Positions 29,692 to 40,500 of a stretch of 64,000 bases of DNA are shown here, in pieces; position 1 is the stretch's first letter; the number at the start of each line of letters is the position of its first letter. The notes under the pieces are model-generated. The model did no database searches. It was not told where the DNA came from and saw only the letters and a program-made list of their open reading frames with translations. The position numbers and the translations under genes were made by a program. The stretch spans positions 558,001-622,000 of the forward strand of contig VLTN01000004.1 in the NCBI GenBank assembly GCA_008330645.1, given 5' to 3'. This DNA is from Cafeteria roenbergensis. Taxonomy: Eukaryota > Sar > Bigyra > Bicosoecida > Cafeteriaceae.

Positions 29692-29827
29692 GGGGTAGAG
29701 CAGAAGCCGTTTCACTCGCTGGGATTGATGGCGAGTCGAAGTTTCGCGGTGGTGCGTGTTTTGCTTTCAAATGCGTTTGGTAATGTCGTGTCGTGCTCGC
29801 GCGGTATTTCGGCTGCAGTTTCCTCGT

Positions 29828-32779
29828 TCACTCAGTCGGCAGGGTTGCCAAAATGTCCTTTTTCAGAAGTGCCTCCTGCACCTTGTGCATTGAGCCGACG
29901 CCAACTGCAGGGGTCGGGCAGACAGGCCGCGAGACCAGCTCCAAGCCTGTTGACTTGGGCGCAGCTGTTTTCGTCACTGCGGCAGCATGAGCGCGGACGA
30001 ACGACCAAGCACCGGCGTTGGCAGGCTCCTCTTGCACCCAAGCCACACGCTCGGCGTTGGGGAAGCGCTTGAGCTCGGCCTCCAGGTCGTCTGTTGGGAA
30101 TGGCGCAATCTCCTCCACACGCGCGATGGCAGTGGTGGCAGAGGCTCCAGCTTCGTTGATGGCAGCCTCAAGCTCATAGTACTGGCGCCCGGAGCAGAAA
30201 AGCACCGTCTTGACCTCCTCGGCACTCCCGGTCGGGGAAGCGCCGATCAGCGGGCGGAACTCCGATTCAGGTCCCATCTCGGCAAGGGCCGAGCGAGCCC
30301 CGCGAAGTCGCAGCAGCGTCTTGGGAGCCACCACAACAAGGGGCTTGCGGAACGGCCGCAAAACTTGGCGGCGAAGCAGGTGGAAGTAGTTGGCAGGGGT
30401 GGACGGCTGGCACACGCTGAAGTTGATGCCCTCGAACCACGACTTGTCCTCGGCTCCTGCCACTGCAGCAGACGGCGAGGCGCGTGATGCAGCGGCTGCG
30501 TGGCTCGGCGGCAGCGTGCGCACGCCAGCCGCACGCAGGGCGGCGCTCACGGCGTCGTCCATGCCCTCGAGGGAAACATCGACGTCCACGCCTCCGGCTG
30601 CCCAAGCTGGCGAGTTCACGAGCTGGAGGAAGCGCTCAATGCGGGCAGAGGAGTGCTCAGGCCCAGCACCATCGAAGCCGTGAGGGAGGAGCATCACGAG
30701 GCCGGACTGGCGCATCCACTTGGTCTCCGAGCCAGAGAGGAACTGGTCGATGATGACTTGGGCGCAGTTGGCGAAGTCGCCGAACTGAGCCTCCCACACG
30801 GGAAGCACGCCGGGGGACTCGAGCGAGTAGCCGTACTCGAAGCCGAGGACGCCGAACTCTGAGAGATGGCTCGAAACAGAGTGAAGCTTGCCGCGGCCCG
30901 CAGCGCCTGGGACGCACTCGTTCAGGATGGGGACCTTCCGGCCCGACTCCTGGCACACGACCACGCCGTGGCGATGGGAGAACGTTCCGCGCTCGACGTC
31001 CTGGCCCGACATGCGGACGTCAAAGCCTTGGTCGAGCAGGGACGCGAAGGCCATCCCTTCGGCGGTTGCCCAGTTGATGACGGGCTCGCTGGGGTCGCTG
31101 GCGGCCTGGTCCAGCGCCTCGGTGCGGGCGATGAAGTGGCCGCGCATCAGGTGATCATGCACAGTGACACCCTCTGGCACGGTCACGGTGTGCTTCCCCA
31201 CCCGAACCAGGTCGTCGAAGCTCATGCCTGTGGCCACGCCACTGCGCGAGCCGGGGATCTCGAGAGCGTTCGGCAGGCGGATCCCAGCCCACTTCCCCCC
31301 GAAGGCGGACCCATCCTTGGTCACAAGGCCAGATGCAGGGATGTCGTCGGGGGTCGAGTCGCCGCCGAAAGGAGCGGGGCCAACGCCCCAGGAGCCGCTC
31401 TCGTCAGTCAGGTCGGCAGAGGCGTCCAGCTCCGCCTGCAGGAACTTGTCAAGCTGGCCACGGAGGGTAGCGTCGCGGCTGTCCGACAGGACGCCCTCAG
31501 TGCGGAGGGCAGCAGCGTAGGTGGACGGGAAGCCCTGCTTCTCGGTGATGCCCGAGTACATGTGCGGCTGGGTGAAGCGAGGCTGGTCTACCTCGTTGTG
31601 GCCGTGCCTGCGGTAGGTGACCAGATCGATAAGCACATCGCGGTTGAACTTCTTGCGGTACGCCACCGCGGTCCGGCCAGCCCACACCACGGCGTCGAGA
31701 TCCTCGCCGTTGACATGCAGCACGGGAGCTCCGATGCCCTTGGCCACGTCGGTGCAGTAGGAGGAGGAGCGGCCCTCGCGGCGGGTGGCAGTGAACGCAA
31801 CTTGGTTGTTGACCACGACGTGCACGGTGCCACCCACGTTGAAGCCGGGCAGAGTCGCCATGGCAAGCGACTCCCATACGACGCCCTGGCCACTGAAGGC
31901 ACCGTCGCCATGGACAAGCAGGCACATGGCGTCGGCAGATCCAGCTCCGGGGCCGCTCTGGGCCGTTGCGGCGGCAGGCGTGGCCCACTTGGACGCGGAG
32001 CCAGCGCCATCGCGCTTCGCACGAGTCTTGCCCATGGCCACCGGGTTGACTGCCTCGAGGTGAGACGGGTTGTGGAGCATGCTCACGCGCGCGGTGGTTG
32101 AGCCATACGTGCGCACGCACGAAGCAGCGACGTGGCTTGACACGTCGTCCATCCCGGGGATCCCGGCGGCAATGTCGGCGCCGCCGCGGAGCTTGCGGAA
32201 GAGCTGCCGCGCGGGGTACCCGAGGAGCGACACGAGCGTGGCCAGGCGCCCGCGGTGCGGCATGCCGATGACAACCTCGCCCACGCCGCCCTTGCTGGCT
32301 GCCCCGATGATCTCGTCCAACAAAGGCAGCATGGCCTCGGCGCCCTCTCCGGAGTAGCGCTTCAAGGTCACGAATTTCTTTCCCAGGAAGTGTTCCCACA
32401 CTTCGGCCTGGGTCATGAGGAGGTGGGCGTTGCGCTTTTGGGCGGTGGTCATCACCGGGCCCGACTCGAGTCGGGACTCGGCCTGGGCAGCCCACCACGC
32501 GCGCTCAGCTGCGGATTCGCAGTGTTCGAACTCGAATCCGACGTTCCCGGTGTAGGCGCCGCGCGCCGCGTCGCTGCCAGCCGCAGGAAGCCCCGAGCCA
32601 GAATCGCCACGCACCGACCACTCCCTGAGTGGGTCGATGGTGGCAACCTCGTGGCCGAAGCGGCGGAAAGCATCGGCATCGCCGCCAGTCGCAGCAGACG
32701 AGGCTGCGCGAGAAAGCCGTGCTGCCATAGCACGGCCAAGGCCGCCACGGGCCGCAGTCAGGCGGGACGGGCGCAGCAT
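29828..32779 (-). CDS. DHTKD1: 2-oxoadipate dehydrogenase E1 (DHTKD1), mitochondrial
   Basis: Thiamine-diphosphate E1 that decarboxylates 2-oxoadipate in lysine/tryptophan breakdown, feeding the 2-oxoacid dehydrogenase complex in the matrix. One exon, 983 aa. It begins with a presequence (MLRPSRLTAARGGLGRAMAA). Diagnostic blocks are FVTLKRYSGEGAEAMLPLLD, VVIGMPHRGRLATLVSLLG (about 171), HNPSHLEAVNPVAMGKTR, the TPP-site HGDGAFSGQGVV...VVNNQ (about 291), RHGHNEVDQP (about 394) and MSGQDVERGTFSHRH (about 591). The order, the short N-terminal domain and the C-terminal PTPAVGVGSMHK fit DHTKD1 better than the sister enzyme OGDH, which is longer at its N-terminus and ends differently. All expected catalytic blocks are present. 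It shares a short divergent promoter with CDK5RAP1. Confidence 0.93.
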   Translation of the reverse strand: MLRPSRLTAARGGLGRAMAARLSRAASSAATGGDADAFRRFGHEVATIDPLREWSVRGDSGSGLPAAGSDAARGAYTGNVGFEFEHCESAAERAWWAAQAESRLESGPVMTTAQKRNAHLLMTQAEVWEHFLGKKFVTLKRYSGEGAEAMLPLLDEIIGAASKGGVGEVVIGMPHRGRLATLVSLLGYPARQLFRKLRGGADIAAGIPGMDDVSSHVAASCVRTYGSTTARVSMLHNPSHLEAVNPVAMGKTRAKRDGAGSASKWATPAAATAQSGPGAGSADAMCLLVHGDGAFSGQGVVWESLAMATLPGFNVGGTVHVVVNNQVAFTATRREGRSSSYCTDVAKGIGAPVLHVNGEDLDAVVWAGRTAVAYRKKFNRDVLIDLVTYRRHGHNEVDQPRFTQPHMYSGITEKQGFPSTYAAALRTEGVLSDSRDATLRGQLDKFLQAELDASADLTDESGSWGVGPAPFGGDSTPDDIPASGLVTKDGSAFGGKWAGIRLPNALEIPGSRSGVATGMSFDDLVRVGKHTVTVPEGVTVHDHLMRGHFIARTEALDQAASDPSEPVINWATAEGMAFASLLDQGFDVRMSGQDVERGTFSHRHGVVVCQESGRKVPILNECVPGAAGRGKLHSVSSHLSEFGVLGFEYGYSLESPGVLPVWEAQFGDFANCAQVIIDQFLSGSETKWMRQSGLVMLLPHGFDGAGPEHSSARIERFLQLVNSPAWAAGGVDVDVSLEGMDDAVSAALRAAGVRTLPPSHAAAASRASPSAAVAGAEDKSWFEGINFSVCQPSTPANYFHLLRRQVLRPFRKPLVVVAPKTLLRLRGARSALAEMGPESEFRPLIGASPTGSAEEVKTVLFCSGRQYYELEAAINEAGASATTAIARVEEIAPFPTDDLEAELKRFPNAERVAWVQEEPANAGAWSFVRAHAAAVTKTAAPKSTGLELVSRPVCPTPAVGVGSMHKVQEALLKKDILATLPTE

Positions 32780-32958
32780 CGGTCACGTACCAGCAAGCAA
32801 GGCACGGCGCGGGGGCGTTCCGTGAAGCTGTGGGGTGCCATTGCCCCTCACTTTCGCGAGAATACTGCGATTGGTGCCGGTTGCAGCTCTGCCGCGCCAC
32901 GCCGGCTGAGCGCGCCCCGGCTCGTCCGTCGGCCGCACCCGACGGCTGGGCGCGGGGG
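32780..32958. promoter_or_regulatory. Short divergent promoter between DHTKD1 and CDK5RAP1
   Basis: Only 179 bp separate the two start codons, both of genes with mitochondrial presequences. No canonical core motif is visible. Shared control is inferred from the spacing. Confidence 0.4.
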
Positions 32959-34869
32959 ATGTGGGCGACTGCTGTTGCAAGTGTCCGGCCTCAGGCGGCT
33001 GCCTCCCGGCTTGCGCTGGGGCGCTTGGCTGCGGCGCGCGCGAGGAGCTTGTCTGCGAAGGCAGCCCGCCGCCCGAGCGCAGCAGACGGGCCGGGCCTTG
33101 ACGTGTTCATTCGCGACGCCAGGAGGCACGATACGCTCCCAGAAGGGCTGCAGGAGGCCAGTAGCATGTCAGTCCCCGCGTCGTCGGCCTCTGACGTGTT
33201 TTCGGCCGACGGAGAGGCTCTGTCATACTTCATCGAGACCTACGGGTGCCAGATGAACGTCAGCGACTCGGAAATCGTGGCAGCGATTCTGGAGGGTGCC
33301 GGCTTCACCCGTGCCCCGAAGCTGGAGGAGGCAGATGTAATTCTGTCGAACACTTGCGCCGTCCGCGACAACGCGGAGCAGCGGGTGCTCTCGCGAATCA
33401 ACTACTACGGCCACGTCAAGGGCAAATCGAAGCTCGGGCGCCGGCCCGTGGTGGGAGTTCTGGGGTGCATGGCCGAGCGCATGAAGACGCAGCTGCTGGA
33501 GGAGAACCAGGCGGTGGACATCGTGGTTGGCCCTGACTCGTACCGAGACCTGCCCGCGCTCGTGGGCCTCATCCGGGGCGGGCACTCTCCCGCTGCCGTG
33601 AGTGTGCAGCTGTCTGCAGAGGAGACGTACGCCGACGTCGCACCAGTGAGGCTGTCGAAGGACCGCCCGGACGCGTTCGTGAGCATCATGCGCGGCTGCA
33701 ACAACATGTGCTCCTTCTGCATCGTGCCGTTCACCCGCGGGCGGGAGCGCTCGCGGGCGGTGTCCTCTGTGGTGGACGAGTGCCGCAGGCTGGTGGAGGA
33801 GCAGGGCGTGAAGGAGGTGGTTCTGCTGGGCCAGAACGTCAACTCGTACCACGACAAGTCCTCCTCAAGCGCGCTCACGGGCATCGGCGACGGTGCAGTT
33901 CTTTCATCCAGCTACGAAACAGCGCCTGGGTTCGGGAACACGTTCAAGGCCCGCGGAGGTGACGGAGTGCGGTTCGCGGAGCTGTTGCACGAGGTTGCTT
34001 CCGCCATCCCCGAGGCGAGAGTGCGCTTCACATCCCCCCACCCGAAGGACTTCCCGCTGCCCCTGCTCAAGCTCATTGCCGACACGCCAAACATCTGCAA
34101 CAGCCTGCACCTGCCGGCGCAGTCAGGGTCGACCGAGGTGCTCACGCGCATGCGCCGCAACTACACGAGGGAGGCGTACCTGGACCTCGCCGCGCAGGTG
34201 AGGGCCACGATTCCCGGCGTGACCATCTCCACGGACATGATCAGCGGCTTCTGCGGGGAGACGGAGCAGGACCATGAAGACACGCTGTCGCTGATGCGGG
34301 AGGTGGCGTACGAGCAGGCGTTCATGTTCCACTACTCCAAGAGGGACCGGACGCTCGCCGCCCGGGACATGGACGACGACGTCCCGCTGGACACGAAGTT
34401 GCGCCGCCTGCGCGAGGTCATCGACGTGTTCATGGCCACGCAAACGGCGGCAAACGAGGCGCAGGTGGGAACGCGCCACATCGTGCTGGTCGAGGGCCCG
34501 TCTCGCCGCGCCAGCACTGAGTCCAGGTCGCTGCAGGGGCGCACCGACTGCAACAGGCGCGTTGTGTTCCCTGAGGCCTTGGTGGCTCCTGCCCTGGCAG
34601 ACCGACTCAGCGCCGACGCAACCTCTGGGCGCGCACTCTCGCCCGCAGCAGCCGCGCTGATCCAACAGCACGGTGGCAACGTCCAGCCGGGAGAGCTGTT
34701 CGGGGACGCCGTCCGCGACTTCTGGGCAGAGCAGGGCCAAGGCGCCGGGGCGGAAGTCCGCCCCGGCGATTTTGTCGCGGTTGATATCATCGGGTGCTCA
34801 GGAAAGACGCTGATCGGTCTCCCTGTTGCACATACCTCCATCGGGGAGTTCGATCGCTTCCGTGCGTGA
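32959..34869 (+). CDS. CDK5RAP1: CDK5RAP1-type tRNA 2-methylthio-adenosine synthase (MiaB family)
   Basis: Radical-SAM enzyme that adds the 2-methylthio group to isopentenyl-adenosine 37 of tRNAs, in mitochondria in animals. One exon, 636 aa from the ATG at 32959. An Ala/Arg-rich leader (MWATAVASVRPQAAASRLA) is a likely presequence. The N-terminal cluster domain has its three cysteines in ETYGCQMNVSDSE, NTCAVRDNAEQ and GVLGCMAER. The radical-SAM motif CNNMCSFCIVPFTRGRE lies near residue 247, followed by VVLLGQNVNSY and the STDMISGFCGETEQDHEDT block typical of MiaB. The C-terminal TRAM domain (about 500-630) is split by an insertion of some 60 residues. All six iron-sulfur cysteines are intact. 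PTRH2 follows on the same strand. Confidence 0.94.
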   Translation: MWATAVASVRPQAAASRLALGRLAAARARSLSAKAARRPSAADGPGLDVFIRDARRHDTLPEGLQEASSMSVPASSASDVFSADGEALSYFIETYGCQMNVSDSEIVAAILEGAGFTRAPKLEEADVILSNTCAVRDNAEQRVLSRINYYGHVKGKSKLGRRPVVGVLGCMAERMKTQLLEENQAVDIVVGPDSYRDLPALVGLIRGGHSPAAVSVQLSAEETYADVAPVRLSKDRPDAFVSIMRGCNNMCSFCIVPFTRGRERSRAVSSVVDECRRLVEEQGVKEVVLLGQNVNSYHDKSSSSALTGIGDGAVLSSSYETAPGFGNTFKARGGDGVRFAELLHEVASAIPEARVRFTSPHPKDFPLPLLKLIADTPNICNSLHLPAQSGSTEVLTRMRRNYTREAYLDLAAQVRATIPGVTISTDMISGFCGETEQDHEDTLSLMREVAYEQAFMFHYSKRDRTLAARDMDDDVPLDTKLRRLREVIDVFMATQTAANEAQVGTRHIVLVEGPSRRASTESRSLQGRTDCNRRVVFPEALVAPALADRLSADATSGRALSPAAAALIQQHGGNVQPGELFGDAVRDFWAEQGQGAGAEVRPGDFVAVDIIGCSGKTLIGLPVAHTSIGEFDRFRA

Positions 34870-35134
34870 GTCGAGAACGCGTCCGTGCGTGGCGAGGGCA
34901 GGCAGCGTCCAACCGTCCCCACAGCAATTGGTGCAACTCGAAACGAACCAGCACGCCAGTACATCGCCACGAACAGTTCCCCCCTCGGTCTAAGCAACCG
35001 AGTTCTGCCATTCGCGATGCGCGCCACGTCCCAGGCCAAGCAGCCACAAGTGGTGCAAAGGACTGAAGGCAGCTCTGCCATTGAGAGAAAACCGCGTCCA
35101 GCCTCACCGAGCGCACCACGGAAGCCCGGTCGGC

Positions 35135-36032
35135 ATGAACGGGCGCGACGCGATGTGGCTCGCAGGGGGCGCCGTTATTGGTGCTGGCCTGGCCGCCGGA
35201 ATCATGGTGCCGGCCCTGTGCAGGGGTTACGCTGCTGCCCGGGGAGAAAAGTCGGCGGCGCTGCTCGGTTCTGCCGGTTCGGAGGCCCCAACGGGCGCCA
35301 ATGCGAAGCCTGAGGAGGCACCACCCGCGCTCGCAGCTGATGCGGACGGTACTGGCAGTTCGGTGGCAGGCGCGGGGGAGCCTGCGACACAAACCGACGC
35401 TGCCGCCGGGCCTGCGCCGCTCGCCGAGGTCACTGCCGGCTCATCAGCAGCCGCCGCAGCGGCAGAGGCAAGCGCTGCAGACTCTGATGGAAGCGACAGT
35501 GACTCGGACAGCTGCTCGAGCGAGGAGGACGAACTGAGGTGCAAGATGCTACTCATTGTGCGCAAGGACCTCAAGATGGGCAAGGGCAAGATCGGCGCGC
35601 AGTGCGGCCACGCGACGCTCGGGGCCTTCGAAAGGGCGATGAAGCAGCCGCGCAGTGCGGCATGGATCGCGCACTGGCAGAAGTTCGGTCAGAAAAAGGT
35701 CTGCCTTCAAGTGTCTGGGGAGGACGAGCTGCGGCTGTGTGGCGCGTTCTTGGCCGACGCTGGCGTGCCCGTGTACATCGTGGTGAGTCGGCGGGCCTGC
35801 GTCGCGAAGCAGCCGCGCACACGGGGCCCGGCCTCCCAGGATTGTCACCCCCTTGTCCTGTGCGATTCACGCTCCGCGCCTTGCCGCCCCGCTGCTTCCG
35901 CAGGCCGACGCTGGCCACACGCAGGTGGACCCTGGCACCGAAACGGTCTTGGGCGCGGGGCCTGCGCCGTCCGCGATTATCGACGCTGTCACCGGGCCCA
36001 AGGGGACTATGCCCTTGCGTTTGCTCAACTGA
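35135..36032 (+). CDS. PTRH2: Peptidyl-tRNA hydrolase 2 with N-terminal membrane anchor
   Basis: Releases tRNA from stalled peptidyl-tRNA; animal PTRH2 sits on the mitochondrial outer membrane. Two exons, 35135-35782 and 35904-36032, join in phase 0 (GTGAGT donor, CAG acceptor) into 258 aa. Residues 6-28 (MWLAGGAVIGAGLAAGIMVP) form a membrane segment. An Ala/Ser/Asp/Glu-rich linker runs to about 140. The Pth2 fold follows with MLLIVRKDLKMGKGKIGAQ, QCGHATLGAFERA, HWQKFGQKKVCLQV and, in exon 2, ADAGHTQVDPGTETVLG. The C-terminus continues past the usual Leu-Lys-Leu end with about 12 residues. The anchor plus linker is like human PTRH2. The gene is tandem with the Fes1-like gene, 103 bp downstream. 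Confidence 0.93.
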
Positions 36033-36135
36033 TGCGTGTGATGGCTCGCGTTCCCAGCTTCCAATCGAACTCTGCTGCTCTGCCCGAACAGCGCAAGCGC
36101 GTGCGCAGTCACCTCACTCCTCTGCGCAGTGCGCA

Positions 36136-37591
36136 ATGGACCCTGGCCTGAACGCCGTGTTTCAATGGATCATCAAGGAGACTGCCTGTGCGTGTCTTGC
36201 GGTGTCGTGCAGCGTCAGTGCGCGGCCGCACCGTCGAAAACTCGGATGCCCACCTGCTTCCCGCCTGCTCCATCATCGCCCCACGTTTCCGCAGCCAAGT
36301 CTGACGGCACCGAGCCTTCCAAGTTCTCTGCTATGCCCGAGGATGAGAAGAAGTGGCTGCTCGAGGCAATCCAGTCAATGACGGTCGACGAGGCCGCAGA
36401 GCTGAGTGAGGAATTCGCTGTCACGTGGCCGGCTGCGCCCCGAGCGGCTGCCCCAGGTTCCCAGCCTCGAGCCTCACCGCTGTGGTCGATTTGAGCACGC
36501 TGCGGTCCCCCGCAGAAAAGGCCGTGGCTGCTCTGGATGACAAGGATGCCAGCGTCGAGGACCTGGTCGCTAACATGGAGGGCGTGCGGGACATGTGCGA
36601 CAACCTGGACATGGCGCTGGTGCTTGGAAAGCTGGGCGGCATGGTCCGCCTTGTGGAGCTTACGAGGCATGAAGACTCACGCGTGAGGACGCTGGCGGCA
36701 GACACCATTGGTGTGTCCGTGCAGAACGATGCACCCGCGCAGCAGTCCGCTGCCGCAGCGGGAGCGCTCCAGGCACTGGTGCGCATGGTGAACGACACCG
36801 CCACCCGGTGCGCTGAGACAAGTCCGGAGGCCTCCTCCGGCTCGCCAGTCGGCGCCGCTGCAGCGGACAACGCTACCGAGGAGCTCAACAAGGCGCTGCT
36901 TGCGTTGGCCTCCCTGGTGCGCGGGAATGACGGGCTGACCGCCTCGCTCGTTAGCGGTGGCTACAACCCAGCGGCTTCCTCGGACACGCCGATGCTCATG
37001 CTTGCGGGCCCCGCGGGGGCCGCGGCTCCTGTGGCACCGGCCGCTGCGAGCGGGGCGGCAGCCGTGCCGACGCTGCCAGCCGGCCCGCAGCTCCTGGCCA
37101 ACGCTTTCAGCGCATGCGGGGCACTGTCCACCAAGGTTCAGACGAGGATCCTGTTCTTGCTGCAGTACCTCCTCGAGGGTCCGGGCAGGTTGCAAGCTGC
37201 GGCCTCGAGCCACTTCGGCTCGCTTGCCAGCGCCGAAAGGACCTCTGCCCACGGGCTGGTGCGGCTCTGCGCGCGGGAGATTTCGCCGGTCCTCCTTGAG
37301 GAGGACGCCCCGCCCTACTTGCTGCTGCGGCTGCTAACTGTTGGGCACCACTTGGCCAGGGCAGCACTTGAGGCCGTGCTCACCCGGAAGAGCGCCGCAG
37401 TGGCAGACCTTCCCGAGCACCTGCCTTGCGATGATGCTGAGGGGCTCGAGGCCATGCGCACGGCTGCAGATTCAGTTCTGGAAGCGGCAAAGGGCCTCTC
37501 GACTGACCGCGCCGCGTGCTTGGAAGAGGAGGTGGCAGCTGCACGAAGCCTCGTGTCCGCTGTGGACAGTTTCTTGAAGGTGGCACACTGA
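36136..37591 (+). CDS. HSPBP1: Fes1/HspBP1-type Hsp70 nucleotide-exchange factor
   Basis: Armadillo-repeat factor that opens the Hsp70 ATPase and releases ADP in the cytosol. Three exons, 36136-36187, 36295-36405 and 36465-37591, join in frame into 429 aa. Exon 1 gives MDPGLNAVFQWIIKET, matching the short N-terminal Leu/Trp helix of Fes1 proteins; its donor is GTGCGT. Intron 2 is only 59 bp. After a linker comes EKKWLLEAIQSMTVDEAAEL, then the armadillo core: LEDLVANMEGV-like repeats, DNLDMALVLGKLGGMVRLVE, SRVRTLAADTIGVSVQNDAP and KVQTRILFLLQYLLEGPG. The core matches HspBP1 in order and spacing. An Ala/Pro insertion near residue 220 interrupts it. It converges on the SET gene, with only 2 bp between the stop codons. 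Confidence 0.87.
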
Positions 37592-37593
37592 TT

Positions 37594-40500
37594 CTACAAC
37601 ACAAGCCAGCCAACCTCCGCCAGCATCCCTGCCGGCTGCCCGCACGCCACGCAAATACCACAACCCCCGGCAGATGTGTGCGGCCCTCCGCCCACTGGTT
37701 CATGCAGGGCACACAAATGCGGACCGTCACCCAAACCTGTGGGCTTGAACGACGCAAAGGTCCTGAACCTCGCCTCATCCTTTGCAAACAGAAGACTAAC
37801 AGCCTCGAAAGCCCGACCATCAGCTTCGCGGGAGATGTCAACGCCCGTTCCGTTGAGCCGGCCAAACACAGGGGTCATGGTTCGAGGATGCTTCGCCCGG
37901 GCTTGCAAGACTTGGCGCAGAAGAAGTGCAGCACATTCCATCCGTTGCTCTGGCGCCAAAAGTCCCGTCGTGGCAGCGACGAAGTCGTCAAACTGAGGTG
38001 CCAGCGCTGGAACTCCTGGAACTGGAACAACGATGGATTGCCTGGAGAAACCAAACTGCCACAGCCTCGAGAGCTGCCAGCCGTACCATGGCGACGAGCG
38101 ACAGAGCCCAACTTGAAGCCGCGACAAGGACGAGTCTAGAAAATCCAGGATCCCAAGCGACGGAGGAGGGGCCAGGCCTTCGCCGACACCAACAAAGGAG
38201 CTGTTTGCCAATCCTGCGGTTCGTGCCACAATGCGGTCACCAATGAGCTGAGTAATGACGCTTGATGATAGCAGTAATTCCAGCTCTTGCGTGAGGATGA
38301 TAGCCTCATTGCCTGCTGATGCAGGCTGGAAGGCTAGCTGAAAGCCAGCGAGTCCATCAGCCAGCAGGTTGGTGTCTCGCATCCGAGAAGAACGGCGTCT
38401 TGAATTCGGCCAAATCATCGCATCACCTCTAGGTGATCGGTCTCCGGACAAGGATGCCAATGTTGCGAGGCTCATTGTGAGAAACTGCCAAGCTAAGGAT
38501 CCCCGATACCCCCCGAGCTGAGCAGCATGTAGCGCCTTGACCAGCGAGTCAGACCAAGTTGGCAGTCCAGATGCCTCCGGTCGGCAAGCCCGTGAGGCAG
38601 TGCTCTTCGATATGCTGAGCAGACCGCAGCTTCCAGGGTGCACCTCCGACTTGATCAAAGCCGTTGTGAGAGCGTCTCGCGATCGCTGCTGTTCAGCCAC
38701 AAGCTTTCCAGAGCGCAGCGACATGGCGAGCCATCTGGAGTCGAGCGATTCCATTCCACCTCCGACAGTTGGCGCGACCCAGTGAGCGGACGGCCTCTCT
38801 CCAGTGTAAGGCAGGGATTGTCGAATGATTCCCTTTCCAGATTCCACTTGACTATCGCTGATGCATGCGCCGACGGGCAAGTCAGCCTCGGGGAACAGGA
38901 TGGCCTGCTCAGTTTTCCCGTCCCCTGCAACAACAGCCCGCACGAACACGTTGGAGGAGCAGTTTTCACACCGAGCACGGAAGTTTTTGTCCAGCTCTTC
39001 AATGGTCAAGCCCTGTCTTTGTGATACCGACGAAGCCTGGCTGTCCCTGGCAGTTCCTCTGGAAACCTTTGATAAGCGATCAAAGTAGGTGGACACCGAT
39101 TCCAGCATTAGCTTCCTGGACCGACGAAACCGAACGGCTGCTCTGTCATCCTCTTGCATCGGAACACACAGCTGTGATGCGTTGTGTCCTGAGCAGGCAT
39201 CAGCCGCTGCCAGGATGGCCGTGTCCACCTCAAGGCTGGTGGCGAAAGCTGCTTTCGTTGCCTCGGCGATTGCAGCTGTTGCCTTGTTTACCCACTGCAG
39301 CATGGTGAGCGACGAGCCAGGGAGTGGCTCCGAAGAGTTGAGGATGCGCTCCACGCACTGCATTCGGATCAAGTCCGGTGAGCTGTCCAGGTTGCTGCAA
39401 GGCATCCTGGCTTGGTCGTCTGCTCCCGCAATAGCAAGCGCTGCAGTGAGGTGGTGAGGAAGCGCGCCCGGGCGAATGCAGACGGTTGCCGGCAGCGTGA
39501 CCTGCAGCTCGCGCATCAGCGCGGCGGTCGCCACGGAGATTGGCGGCACGACAAAGTCCGCCGTGAGTCGCTCAGCCTGGGCGCTGACCCCTTCGAGCGC
39601 GCTGCGCCGCAGTCCGTGCGGGACGGCCACCCTTGCGCAGTCGAACGGGTTGATTGCAGGGATGAACCCGTGGTGTTGGAAAAGAACGTACGAAGGCGTG
39701 TCCCCGTAGTCTTCAGTGATGACGGAGCCGAGCGCGATGGGGTGGTCCGCGAGCACCACGAAATGCTCAGGCTGCCCGCTGCTGGCTGCAGCCCTGGCAG
39801 CGTCGCCCGTCGGGGCTTCCAGCTTGTGGTACCGGAGGAAGCGAGCCCCTTGCGCAGCTGCGCGGAAGGAGTGCGGCTCGTAGCCGATGTGGTCCGCTCC
39901 CGGCACCAGGAACTTTTGGCCGCGTAGGGACAGCGACCTGGCCTCTACGGCCGAGAGCGCCCAGTTGAAGCTTGAGAAGCTGGCCGGAGACTGCTTGGGC
40001 TTGCCCTTGCGGGCTGCCCGCAGCCGGCTGCGAACCGCGGCGCTGATGCGCTGCAGCGCGAAGGCAAGCTGCCGAAACGCTCGCTTTCTGGTCCAGGCGC
40101 TGTGCCTGGCCTGACCGGCAACTGCGGGGTCTTGCAAAGCCTCCAATGCGGACTGACCGAAGGAAACCGGCACCAATAGCCGCTCAGGCAGCGTGGCGAT
40201 GTAGGGCTTCCACGGAGATAGGTCGCCGAGGGCGGCGTGGGCCATGAGGAACAGAGCGAGCCCCATGTCCTCACCTCGCGCCCCTGGTGCAAGGCGCTCC
40301 CCGCGCTCTGGAGAGCCAGAGCCCGGTGCCACAGCGTATCCATCCAGAACGAGCTGGATGCTCCTGCGTGCTGCTGGGGGCAGCGACGGTCCGATTGCCG
40401 TTCCTCGCCAAATCACGAACGGCAGCGGAATCCGAAGCAGCTCCTGCCCTTCGGCGATGTCCTCGATCGCCCGAAGCCTCAGCTGTGCTCCAGGCTGCTC

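Noticed and set aside
26472-29715. Very long open frames on the minus strand and in other plus frames across the repeat arrays (up to about 1060 codons)
   Set aside because: The 63-bp unit has no stop in any of the six frames, so openness is automatic. Silent third-position differences fit only the plus-strand frame that starts at 24430.
29828-32779. Assignment as OGDH, the 2-oxoglutarate E1
   Set aside because: The short N-terminal region, the spacing of blocks and the C-terminal end match DHTKD1. OGDH has a longer N-terminal domain and a different tail. A search against both families would settle it.
36165-36294. Cys-rich N-terminus for the Fes1-like protein starting at 36165
   Set aside because: The alternative exon 36136-36187 gives the Fes1-type Leu/Trp helix and splices in phase to 36295.
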